Below the pieces are notes generated by a model, which saw only the letters and a list, made by a program, of their open reading frames with translations, searched no databases and was not told where the DNA came from. Positions 57,648-64,000 of a stretch of 64,000 bases of DNA are shown piece after piece. Numbering within the stretch: position 1 is the first letter of the stretch; the number at the start of each line of letters is the position of its first letter. The DNA lies in contig NZ_JAGXTP010000001.1 in assembly GCF_018334155.1 (NCBI RefSeq), positions 1,178,001-1,242,000 of the forward strand. Reading direction: 5' to 3'. Origin of the DNA: Devosia litorisediminis. GTDB lineage: Bacteria > Pseudomonadota > Alphaproteobacteria > Rhizobiales > Devosiaceae. A program made the position numbers and the translations under genes.

Positions 57648-59120
57648 ATGACCTCTTCGAGCGCCGATATTCTCCTGACCCCGCGACAAATGGGCGAGGC
57701 CGACCGGCTGGCCGCGCAGGCTGGCAGCAAGTCCCTCAAGCTGATGGAAGCGGCGGGTCGGGCGGTCGCCGAAGCGGTCACCGAGCACTATTATCAACGT
57801 TCGGTGCTGGTGCTGTGCGGACCGGGCAATAATGGCGGCGACGGTTTTGTGGTTGCGCGATTGCTCAAGCACAAGGGTTGGCCGGTACAGCTCCGGCTGA
57901 TCGGCGATCCGGCTGCGCTCAAGGGCGACGCGGCGGCGATGGCCAAGCAATGGGCCGGGCGGCTGGTAGCACCGACCGCCAAAGATGTGGACGAGGCCGA
58001 TCTGATCATTGATGGCCTGTTGGGCGCCGGGCTGGACCGCGATGTCGATGGCGCGTTTGCCGAGATCATCGCGGCCGTCAATGCCAGTTCGCGGCCGGTT
58101 GTCAGCATCGATGTGCCCTCGGGGCTGGATGGCGCGACCGGTCTGGAGCGTGGCCCGACAATGGATGCGGCGCTGACCGTGACGTTCTTCCGGCTCAAGC
58201 CGGGGCATTTGCTGCTGCCCGGTCGTGAACTGTGCGGCGAAGTGGTGCTGGCCGATATTGGCATCCCGTCAGCCGTCCTTGATACGATCGGGGCAGAGAC
58301 ATGGCAGAACTCGCCGACGCTGTGGTCGGTCCCGGTGGCCAGCAATGATGGCAACAAGTTTGATCGCGGCCACTGCGTGGTGGTTTCCGGCGGCCCGCTA
58401 CAGACAGGGGCAGCGCGTCTGTCGGCCATGGCAGCGTTTCGCGTTGGCGCGGGCGTTGTCTCGCTGACCGGGTCTGAGGCCGCGCTGCAGGTGCACGCGC
58501 AGCATGTCACAGCCGTGATGCTCAAGCCGGCCGCTGACAGCGCAGCGCTGGCGGACCTGTTGACCGACAAGCGGATGAATGCGGTGGTGATCGGGCCGGC
58601 GGCCGGCATTGGCCCGCACACGCGTGACAATGTGCTGGCCGTCCTGCGCTCGGGCGCGGCTGCAGTGCTGGATGCGGACGCCCTGACCAGCTTTTCCGAT
58701 GATTTCCAGACGCTGGCCGAGTCCATCAAGGCACAGGACCGCCCCGTGGTGCTCACGCCGCATGCGGGCGAATTTGCGCGGCTGTTCGGCGATGTGCCGG
58801 GCGGCAAGCTGGAGCAGGCGCGCGCTGCTGCCGAGCATTCAGGCGCGATCATTGTGCTCAAGGGCAGCGATACGGTGATTGCCAGCCCCGATGGCCGCGC
58901 TGCCATCAATGCCAATGCGCCGGCCTGGTTGGGCACGGCGGGGTCTGGCGATGTGCTGGCGGGCATGGTTGCCGGATTGATGGGGCAGGGCATGGCGGGC
59001 TGGGAAGCGGCGTGTGCCGGTGTCTGGCTGCATGCCGAGGCCGCCAACCGTTTCGGCGGTCCCGGACTGATCAGCGAAGATCTACCGTTGCTGGTGCCAG
59101 GGGTGCTGGCGAGCCTCTAA
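57648..59120 (+). CDS. nnr: Bifunctional NAD(P)H-hydrate repair enzyme Nnr
   Basis: 490 residues. The N-terminal YjeF-type epimerase domain (about 1-210) has '[18 protein letters not shown]' and '[14 protein letters not shown]'. The C-terminal ADP-dependent dehydratase (ribokinase-like, about 230-490) has '[13 protein letters not shown]' and '[17 protein letters not shown]'. Together they repair damaged, hydrated NADH and NADPH. The ATG at 57648 gives the normal start. In related genomes it is often near glnB; here tRNA-Leu and tig lie between. Confidence 0.95.
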   Translation: MTSSSADILLTPRQMGEADRLAAQAGSKSLKLMEAAGRAVAEAVTEHYYQRSVLVLCGPGNNGGDGFVVARLLKHKGWPVQLRLIGDPAALKGDAAAMAKQWAGRLVAPTAKDVDEADLIIDGLLGAGLDRDVDGAFAEIIAAVNASSRPVVSIDVPSGLDGATGLERGPTMDAALTVTFFRLKPGHLLLPGRELCGEVVLADIGIPSAVLDTIGAETWQNSPTLWSVPVASNDGNKFDRGHCVVVSGGPLQTGAARLSAMAAFRVGAGVVSLTGSEAALQVHAQHVTAVMLKPAADSAALADLLTDKRMNAVVIGPAAGIGPHTRDNVLAVLRSGAAAVLDADALTSFSDDFQTLAESIKAQDRPVVLTPHAGEFARLFGDVPGGKLEQARAAAEHSGAIIVLKGSDTVIASPDGRAAINANAPAWLGTAGSGDVLAGMVAGLMGQGMAGWEAACAGVWLHAEAANRFGGPGLISEDLPLLVPGVLASL

Positions 59121-59140
59121 TAGCGCAGGGTCAGGGGAGC

Positions 59141-60415
59141 TCAGTCCCACCGCACCATGAGCTTTTGCAGGCCGTGGAATGGATAGACGTCATTGTATTG
59201 AGGCGGCTCGGCCAGACGCAGGCGGGGCAGGCGTTCGAACAGGGTGCTGAGCGCTATCTGCAGTTCGATGCGGGCCAGCGGGGCGCCGATGCAGAAGTGG
59301 ATGCCGGCGCCGAAGCTGACATTGGCGCCGTCGGTGCGGAAGGGATCGAAGCTACTGGCATTGGCGAAACGGGCGGGGTCGCGATTGGCAGCGCCCATCA
59401 ACATGCCGATGACATCGCCTTTGCGCAGGGTAATGCCATTATAGTCCATGTCACTGAGCGTATAGCGGGTGAACAGATGCAGCGGCGCGTCAAAGCGCAG
59501 GCATTCCTCAACTGTGGCAGCCGTCTGGGCGTCGCTGGTAAACAGGGTGGCGGGGTCCAGTCCACTCTCGAGAATCGATTTGACGCCATTGCCGGTCGTG
59601 TGGACGGTTGCCTCGTGCCCGGCATTGAGCAGCAGGATGACCGTTGAGAGCACTTCTTCGTCGCTCAGCCGCTCGCCATTCTGTTCGGCGGTGATCATGT
59701 GCGTGAGCAGATCTTCGCGGGGCTGCTTGCGGCGCTCGGCGATCACGCCGCGCAGATAATCGGTGAATTCAGCGGCCGCAGCATTGGCGTCGAGCTCGAC
59801 TTCCCGGGTGACGCCGAACATGTACATTGCAACCATGCGGTTGGACCAGGCCAGCAGTTGCGGCGCGCTTTCGGCGGGTAGTCCGATCATTTCGGCAATG
59901 ATGATGGCGGGGATCGGGGCTGCAAAGGCCTTGATCAGGTCAACGCTATCCTGATCCTGGAAGGCGTCGATATCCTGGAAGGCGTCGATCATCTCATTGG
60001 CGAGCTTGAGGATGCGCGGACGCAATTGCTCGACATGGCGCGAGACAAAGGCGCGGTTGACCAGCGTGCGCAGGCGGGTATGGCCGGGCGGTTCAAGGTT
60101 GAGCAGCGAATATTGCTCGGTGAGATCGAAATCGGCCGTGTGCGCCTGGGGCTGTGGCATGCCGATTTCTTCGCGCGTGGCCACGTGCAGGATTTCGCGG
60201 CCGAAGCGCTTGTCGCGGAGCAGGGCGCTGACATCCTTGAAACTGGCAAAGCACCAGTGACCATACTGATCCCAGAACGCCGGTGCACTGACCGCGTGCA
60301 GTTGCTGATAGAAGCCATAGGGGTTCTGCACGAACCCAGGTGCCTGGGGGTCTGCGCTGATACGGGCAGTTTCGGGGATGTTGGTATAGGGGGTAAGCTG
60401 AACGATGGCGGCCAT
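59141..60415 (-). CDS. Cytochrome P450
   Basis: A 424-residue soluble bacterial P450. The heme Cys375 is in 'VSFGAGIHFCIGAPLAR', the I-helix oxygen motif is 'LLNAGHEATVHT' (265-270 core), and the ExxR of helix K is in 'VEECLRFDA' (303-307). The C-helix block 'EPPGHTRLRTLVNRAF' is present. It needs ferredoxin partners, not encoded nearby. Residues 143-154 are an exact six-residue repeat caused by an 18-bp tandem duplication. The substrate is unknown. It is convergent with nnr. Confidence 0.93.
   Translation of the reverse strand: MAAIVQLTPYTNIPETARISADPQAPGFVQNPYGFYQQLHAVSAPAFWDQYGHWCFASFKDVSALLRDKRFGREILHVATREEIGMPQPQAHTADFDLTEQYSLLNLEPPGHTRLRTLVNRAFVSRHVEQLRPRILKLANEMIDAFQDIDAFQDQDSVDLIKAFAAPIPAIIIAEMIGLPAESAPQLLAWSNRMVAMYMFGVTREVELDANAAAAEFTDYLRGVIAERRKQPREDLLTHMITAEQNGERLSDEEVLSTVILLLNAGHEATVHTTGNGVKSILESGLDPATLFTSDAQTAATVEECLRFDAPLHLFTRYTLSDMDYNGITLRKGDVIGMLMGAANRDPARFANASSFDPFRTDGANVSFGAGIHFCIGAPLARIELQIALSTLFERLPRLRLAEPPQYNDVYPFHGLQKLMVRWD
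59954..59989. repeat. 18-bp perfect tandem duplication inside the P450 gene
   Basis: ATCCTGGAAGGCGTCGAT occurs twice, end to end (59954-59971, 59972-59989). It is in frame and duplicates Ile-Asp-Ala-Phe-Gln-Asp. Confidence 0.95.
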
Positions 60416-60544
60416 GCAGAGGGGTAACCGATGCTAGAAAATACTGGTGCGACATTAGAAGGTCGGCACTGCAATGCAATCGGCGGGTTGCCCTTGCTGG
60501 AAAAATCGCTAGTTGAATGCCAACGAGCCATGGAGTGCCGACAC

Positions 60545-60775
60545 GTGAGCGACCTGACCCTGAACCAAGCCATCGACAATATCTACGCGTCGATCAAGAA
60601 TGATAACGACGAGCTGGACAGCCACATTGCCGCGCTCAAGGCTGCCATGGCGCGCGAAGGCGCCAAGGAAGCCGTGTTTGAGCCCGGCAAGCTAGCACAG
60701 TCCAATCGGCAGGGCCGCAAGATCATGCAGTCCTACTTCAAGAAAAAGGGCGTGGCCGTCAGTTTCTCGGCCTAA
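60545..60775 (+). CDS. Conserved small protein of unknown function
   Basis: 76 residues from GTG 60545 (GGAG 9 bp upstream); an in-frame ATG at 60530 is an alternative. Helical, with 'NQAIDNIYASIKNDNDELDS' and a basic C-terminus 'QGRKIMQSYFKKKGVAVSFS'. I recall similar short proteins in other Hyphomicrobiales but no function. Divergent from the P450 gene. Its stop overlaps the convergent membrane-protein gene by 4 bp (CTAA). Confidence 0.7.
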   Translation: MSDLTLNQAIDNIYASIKNDNDELDSHIAALKAAMAREGAKEAVFEPGKLAQSNRQGRKIMQSYFKKKGVAVSFSA

Positions 60776-61161
60776 GCCATTATCGGTGGCTGCCGGCGTC
60801 GCAAGGCGATCAGCAGCAGACCACTGAACAGAATTGCGTTGAACATGGGGAAGCCCGACACCGCCAGCGGCAGCACGCCATTGGCGGTGTAAAACAACCC
60901 TACGCCCAGATCGACGAGTTGAATGGCCAACATGGCCTGCAACCAGAGCGCGTCCACCTGCGGGCGGCGCGCCAGCACGATCAGCGCTACGCCGAATGCC
61001 AGGAACCGCGCTGCCAGCATGCCGATGAGGTAAAAGCTGTCGCTTGGCGGTGTCGCCAGCCCCATGCTGGCGAGGAAGAACTCCGGCGCGAATAGCGTCA
61101 GGACGCCCAGCGCAAGCTGGGAGATGGCAATAAGCAGCAGAACAATGCGGAGATAGGTCAT
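60772..61161 (-). CDS. Small four-helix membrane protein of unknown function
   Basis: 129 residues with about four membrane segments ('IVLLLIAISQLALGVL', 'FLAFGVALIVLA', 'MLAIQLVDLGVGLFY', 'AILFSGLLLIAL'). It resembles DoxX/DUF4345-like small membrane proteins in layout only. It is divergent from an HxlR regulator gene with an 84-bp shared control region carrying a dyad, so it is probably the regulated partner. Confidence 0.75.
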   Translation of the reverse strand: MTYLRIVLLLIAISQLALGVLTLFAPEFFLASMGLATPPSDSFYLIGMLAARFLAFGVALIVLARRPQVDALWLQAMLAIQLVDLGVGLFYTANGVLPLAVSGFPMFNAILFSGLLLIALRRRQPPIMA

Positions 61162-61204
61162 TTGAGATGCCTTTCGGTTGTTGATTGCCGAGAGGTAGCC
61201 TTTT

Positions 61205-61241
61205 CGCTATACAAAAGTAAGTAATTACAAAAAGTATAGCG
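61205..61241. promoter_or_regulatory. Dyad operator candidate between the membrane-protein and HxlR genes
   Basis: Perfect 8-bp arms CGCTATAC (61205-61212) and GTATAGCG (61234-61241) enclose an AT-rich centre with palindrome GTAATTAC (61221-61228). It ends 5 bp before the HxlR ATG and 44 bp from the divergent start. Confidence 0.55.
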
Positions 61242-61245
61242 CAAA

Positions 61246-61590
61246 ATGATTGATCCCAACGCCGCATGTGAGCCGGAGTGTCCGGTGGCCGAGGCTGCCA
61301 GTGTGCTGGACGGCAAGTGGACCACGCTGATCTTCCGTGAACTGCTGGGTGGTACCAAGCGGTATAGCCAGTTGCAGCGCGCCATTGGCGGAATCAGCCC
61401 ACGCATGCTGGCCATGCGGCTGGGTGATCTCGAAGCGCGGGGGATGGTGGACAAGACCATTTATCCCACGGTGCCACCCAAGACCGAATATACGCTGACC
61501 ACGCTGGGGCGCTCGGTGGAACCGGTGATTGCTGCAATGGCGCAGTTTGGTGTGCAATTGCAGCAACGTGCAATTAACCCCGCGCCGTGA
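61246..61590 (+). CDS. HxlR-family transcriptional regulator
   Basis: 114 residues. The HxlR winged-helix domain shows 'CPVAEAASVLDGKWTTLIF', 'LLGGTKRYSQLQRAIGGI' and 'SPRMLAMRLGDLEARGMV', then 'PPKTEYTLTTLGRSVEPVI'. Family members often sense reactive electrophiles or oxidants; the early Cys residues ('CEPECPV') fit a thiol sensor. It is likely to control itself and the divergent membrane-protein gene through the dyad between them. Confidence 0.93.
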   Translation: MIDPNAACEPECPVAEAASVLDGKWTTLIFRELLGGTKRYSQLQRAIGGISPRMLAMRLGDLEARGMVDKTIYPTVPPKTEYTLTTLGRSVEPVIAAMAQFGVQLQQRAINPAP

Positions 61591-61810
61591 GAATGGCCTG
61601 AGTGGTGCTTGGCCTATTGAAGCGCGCCGCAATGCCGCCTATCTCTGCCGGTATCGCGCAGTGAGGCGGTTTCGACCGTAGTTGCGCAGTCGCGCTGATT
61701 CGAATTGACACGATCGCCGGATCTGGAATTTCCGTTCCGGCGGCTACCGTGTCCCAACAAACGACAAATGCTAGCCTGGTCAGCGAACCGGCACAGCAAA
61801 GGGGCAATAC

Positions 61811-62440
61811 ATGCGGGATCCGCACGATATCTACATGAATACGCTCGTTCCGATGGTGGTTGAGCAGTCCAACCGCGGCGAACGCGCCTTCGACATCTAT
61901 TCGCGTCTGCTGCGCGAGCGCATCATTTTCGTGACCGGCGTGGTCGAGGACAACATGGCTTCGCTGATCGTGGCGCAGCTGCTGTTCCTCGAATCAGAGA
62001 ACCCGAAAAAAGAAATCGCGCTCTACATCAATTCGCCTGGCGGCGTTGTGACAGCTGGTTTGTCAATTTATGACACCATGCAGTTCATCCGTCCTGCCGT
62101 TGCCACCATGGTGATGGGTCAGGCTGCATCGATGGGCTCGCTGCTGCTGGCCGCTGGCGAAAAGGGCATGCGTACCTCGCTGCCAAATTCGCGCGTGATG
62201 GTTCACCAGCCTTCCGGCGGCTTCCAGGGGCAGGTCACCGACATCATGATTCATGCCAAGGAAGTCGAGGGCTTGAAGCGTCGTCTTAATCAGATTTATG
62301 AGAAGCACACCGGCCGCACTTACGAGGAAATCGAGAACGCTCTTGAGCGCGATCGCTTCCTTTCGCCGGAAGAAGCGCTGACCTTTGGTCTGATCGACAG
62401 CGTCCACGACAAGCGCGCGGTGCCTGACACTGCTGAGTAA
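61811..62440 (+). CDS. clpP: ATP-dependent Clp protease, proteolytic subunit
   Basis: A 209-residue serine protease. The catalytic triad is Ser107 ('GQAASMGS'), His132 ('MVHQPSGG') and Asp181 ('[11 protein letters not shown]'). It forms the tetradecameric chamber fed by ClpX or ClpA. Another in-frame ATG is eight codons in. clpX follows after 172 bp. The 220 bp upstream holds a TTGACA (61705-61710) without a convincing -10. Confidence 0.97.
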   Translation: MRDPHDIYMNTLVPMVVEQSNRGERAFDIYSRLLRERIIFVTGVVEDNMASLIVAQLLFLESENPKKEIALYINSPGGVVTAGLSIYDTMQFIRPAVATMVMGQAASMGSLLLAAGEKGMRTSLPNSRVMVHQPSGGFQGQVTDIMIHAKEVEGLKRRLNQIYEKHTGRTYEEIENALERDRFLSPEEALTFGLIDSVHDKRAVPDTAE

Positions 62441-62582
62441 TTTGTCCACGTTAAGCACAAACCCGTTGCGCCGTGGACTGTGATCCACACGCGATTGCAC
62501 CAAGCCGGATCGATCTTTAGGATCGGTTCGGCTTAGACTTTCTTTAGGCTCAGGTATTACCGTCAGGGAAATGCCTGGTTTT

Positions 62583-62603
62583 GGGGGCGCTCTGCCCCCG
62601 GGA
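62583..62603 (+). promoter_or_regulatory. Hairpin abutting the clpX ribosome site
   Basis: GGGGGC (62583-62588) and GCCCCC (62594-62599) pair around GCTCT. The clpX Shine-Dalgarno GGGAG begins at the base of this stem, so folding could affect initiation. Confidence 0.4.
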
Positions 62604-62612
62604 GTGACAAAG

Positions 62613-63890
62613 ATGTCCAAAGAGACAACGAACGGCGAAACCTCTAAGAACACGCTTTATTGCTCGTTCTGCGGGAAATCCCAGCACGAGGTTCGCAAGC
62701 TGATCGCCGGTCCGACCGTTTTCATCTGTGATGAATGCGTCGAGCTGTGCATGGACATCATCCGCGAAGAGAACAAGACCAGTATGGTCAAGTCCTCCGA
62801 GGGCGTGCCGACACCGGCAGATATCTGCAAGGTGCTCGATGATTACGTTATCGGTCAGTTCCGCGCCAAGCGGGTACTCTCCGTGGCTGTCCACAATCAC
62901 TACAAGCGTCTGCACCATGCGTCCAAGAACCAGGACGTTGAGCTTTCCAAGTCCAACATTCTGCTGATCGGTCCGACCGGTTCGGGCAAGACCCTGCTGG
63001 CGCAGACACTGGCGCGCATCCTTGATGTGCCGTTCACCATGGCTGATGCCACCACGCTGACCGAAGCCGGCTATGTCGGCGAGGACGTGGAAAACATCAT
63101 CCTCAAGCTGCTTCAGGCCGCCGACTACAATGTCGACAAGGCTCAGCGCGGCATCGTCTACATCGACGAAGTCGACAAGATCAGCCGCAAGTCTGACAAT
63201 CCGTCGATAACCCGCGACGTTTCGGGTGAAGGCGTGCAGCAGGCGCTGCTCAAGATCATGGAAGGCACCGTTGCTTCGGTGCCGCCACAGGGTGGCCGCA
63301 AGCATCCACAGCAGGAATTCCTGCAGGTGGATACGACCAATATCCTGTTCATCGTCGGCGGTGCGTTTGCGGGTCTGGAAAAGATCATCTCGGCGCGCGG
63401 CGAGGGGTCGGGCATCGGCTTCTCGGCCGTGGTCAAGGATCCCAATGATCGTCGTGTTGGCCAGATCTTGGCTGACGTTGCTCCCGAAGATCTGGTCCGT
63501 TTCGGCCTGATCCCGGAATTCATCGGCCGTCTGCCGGTGCTGGCAACGCTGGAAGATCTCGATATCGCCGCCCTGATCGAAATCCTGACTTCGCCCAAGA
63601 ATGCTCTGGTGCGTCAGTATCAGCGCCTGTTCCAGATGGAAGAGGTCGAACTGACGTTCAAGGACGAGGCGCTGCAGGCGATTGCCGAAAAGGCAATCGA
63701 ACGCAAGACCGGTGCACGTGGTCTGCGCTCGATCATGGAAGGCATTCTGCTCGATACCATGTACGACCTGCCTTCGCTTGAAGGTGTGGAAGAAGTGGTG
63801 ATCAGCGCCGAAGTGGTGAACGGCAAGGACGTGCGTCCGCTGTACATCTACTCCGAGCGCAAGAAGGAAGAAGTGCCCGCAGGGGCATAA
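62613..63890 (+). CDS. clpX: ATP-dependent Clp protease, ATP-binding subunit ClpX
   Basis: A 425-residue AAA+ unfoldase. The N-terminal C4 zinc domain has 'CSFCGKS' and 'CDECVELC'. The AAA+ core has Walker A '[15 protein letters not shown]' and Walker B '[11 protein letters not shown]', with pore loop 'AGYVGED'. The ClpP-docking loop contains the IGF-type 'GIGFSAV'. The ATG at 62613 follows GGGAG. It delivers substrates to ClpP. A terminator follows. Confidence 0.98.
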   Translation: MSKETTNGETSKNTLYCSFCGKSQHEVRKLIAGPTVFICDECVELCMDIIREENKTSMVKSSEGVPTPADICKVLDDYVIGQFRAKRVLSVAVHNHYKRLHHASKNQDVELSKSNILLIGPTGSGKTLLAQTLARILDVPFTMADATTLTEAGYVGEDVENIILKLLQAADYNVDKAQRGIVYIDEVDKISRKSDNPSITRDVSGEGVQQALLKIMEGTVASVPPQGGRKHPQQEFLQVDTTNILFIVGGAFAGLEKIISARGEGSGIGFSAVVKDPNDRRVGQILADVAPEDLVRFGLIPEFIGRLPVLATLEDLDIAALIEILTSPKNALVRQYQRLFQMEEVELTFKDEALQAIAEKAIERKTGARGLRSIMEGILLDTMYDLPSLEGVEEVVISAEVVNGKDVRPLYIYSERKKEEVPAGA

Positions 63891-63910
63891 GCCTTCCCGC
63901 GACTGAAATT

Positions 63911-63945
63911 GAGAACGCCGGGCCCCTGGGTCCGGCGTTCTTGTT
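63911..63945. terminator. Intrinsic terminator after clpX
   Basis: Perfect 9-bp arms GAACGCCGG (63913-63921) and CCGGCGTTC (63932-63940), followed by TTGTTTG. Confidence 0.8.
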
Positions 63946-63954
63946 TGTGCACTG

Positions 63955-64000
63955 TCAGGCGGCGGCTTGTGGCTGCGGGCCGATATATAGCGATCTGGGG
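63955..64000 (-). CDS. Possible C-terminal end of a convergent gene
   Basis: On the minus strand a frame open from the window edge ends at TGA (63957-63955), with the terminal residues 'RSLYIGPQPQAAA'. A convergent gene sharing the clpX terminator would fit, but 15 codons are too few to identify it. Confidence 0.25.
   Translation of the reverse strand, partial: PRSLYIGPQPQAAA

Noticed and set aside
56111..57781. A 556-codon minus-strand frame opposite tig
   Set aside because: A shadow of trigger factor that also crosses the tig terminator and the nnr start. No family signal.
61705..61740. TTGACA upstream of clpP as a sigma-70 promoter
   Set aside because: The -35 is perfect, but no acceptable -10 lies 16-18 bp downstream, so I mention it only in the clpP entry.

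Overview
The window is 64 kb of dense, high-GC, chromosomal-type DNA from an alphaproteobacterium of the order Hyphomicrobiales. A Devosia-like lineage is my best guess. This rests on gene content and order (lpxB-gltA-gltX-comEC; aroQ-accB-accC; amidase-mrcA-prfB; a complete suf operon; glnB-glnA; tig and clpP-clpX) and on protein character, and no search was run. I see no insertion sequence, prophage, CRISPR array or rRNA gene. There is one tRNA.

Layout. 1-5.4 kb: end of lpxB, gltA, gltX, comEC. 5.4-11.9 kb: a sugar catabolism island with GH42 beta-galactosidase, SMP-30 lactonase, KDPGal aldolase and KDGal kinase in one operon, and a divergent IlvD/Edd sugar-acid dehydratase of the XylD type. 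Together they outline an oxidative De Ley-Doudoroff route for galactose. 11.9-16 kb: aat, accC, accB, aroQ and a DsbA-like oxidoreductase. 16-21 kb: an aminotransferase, a degenerate receiver-like protein and RNase E with a long structured leader. 21.3-28.1 kb: cell wall and translation genes (amidase, PBP1A, a deformylase relative without key metal ligands, prfB with its programmed frameshift, an M23 peptidase). 28.1-34.3 kb: a one-cysteine Bcp peroxiredoxin, a large DUF3971/AsmA-like protein, tyrS and an alpha/beta hydrolase. 34.4-41.9 kb: the Fe-S assembly operon (cysteine desulfurase, sufB, a cupin, sufC, sufD, sufS, sufT, sufA) behind a near-perfect Irr-type iron box. 42-48.5 kb: aroA, a GGDEF cyclase, a DEAD-box helicase and parE. 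48.7-53.6 kb: accessory genes (two paralogous secreted proteins, a possible small membrane protein, an ABC-F ATPase, two paralogous PilZ proteins, a YCII protein). 53.8-57.6 kb: glnA and glnB with a sigma-54-like promoter, tRNA-Leu and tig. 57.6-64 kb: nnr, a P450 with an in-frame 18-bp tandem duplication, three small genes including an HxlR regulator, then clpP and clpX.

Most of the window is housekeeping. The least explained parts are the cupin inside the suf operon, the deformylase-like protein, the two paralogous secreted proteins with a conserved cysteine pair, the dual-domain PilZ pair, and the region at 49.5-50.1 kb where two membrane segments lie in different frames. I did not find a convincing wholly new multi-gene system.
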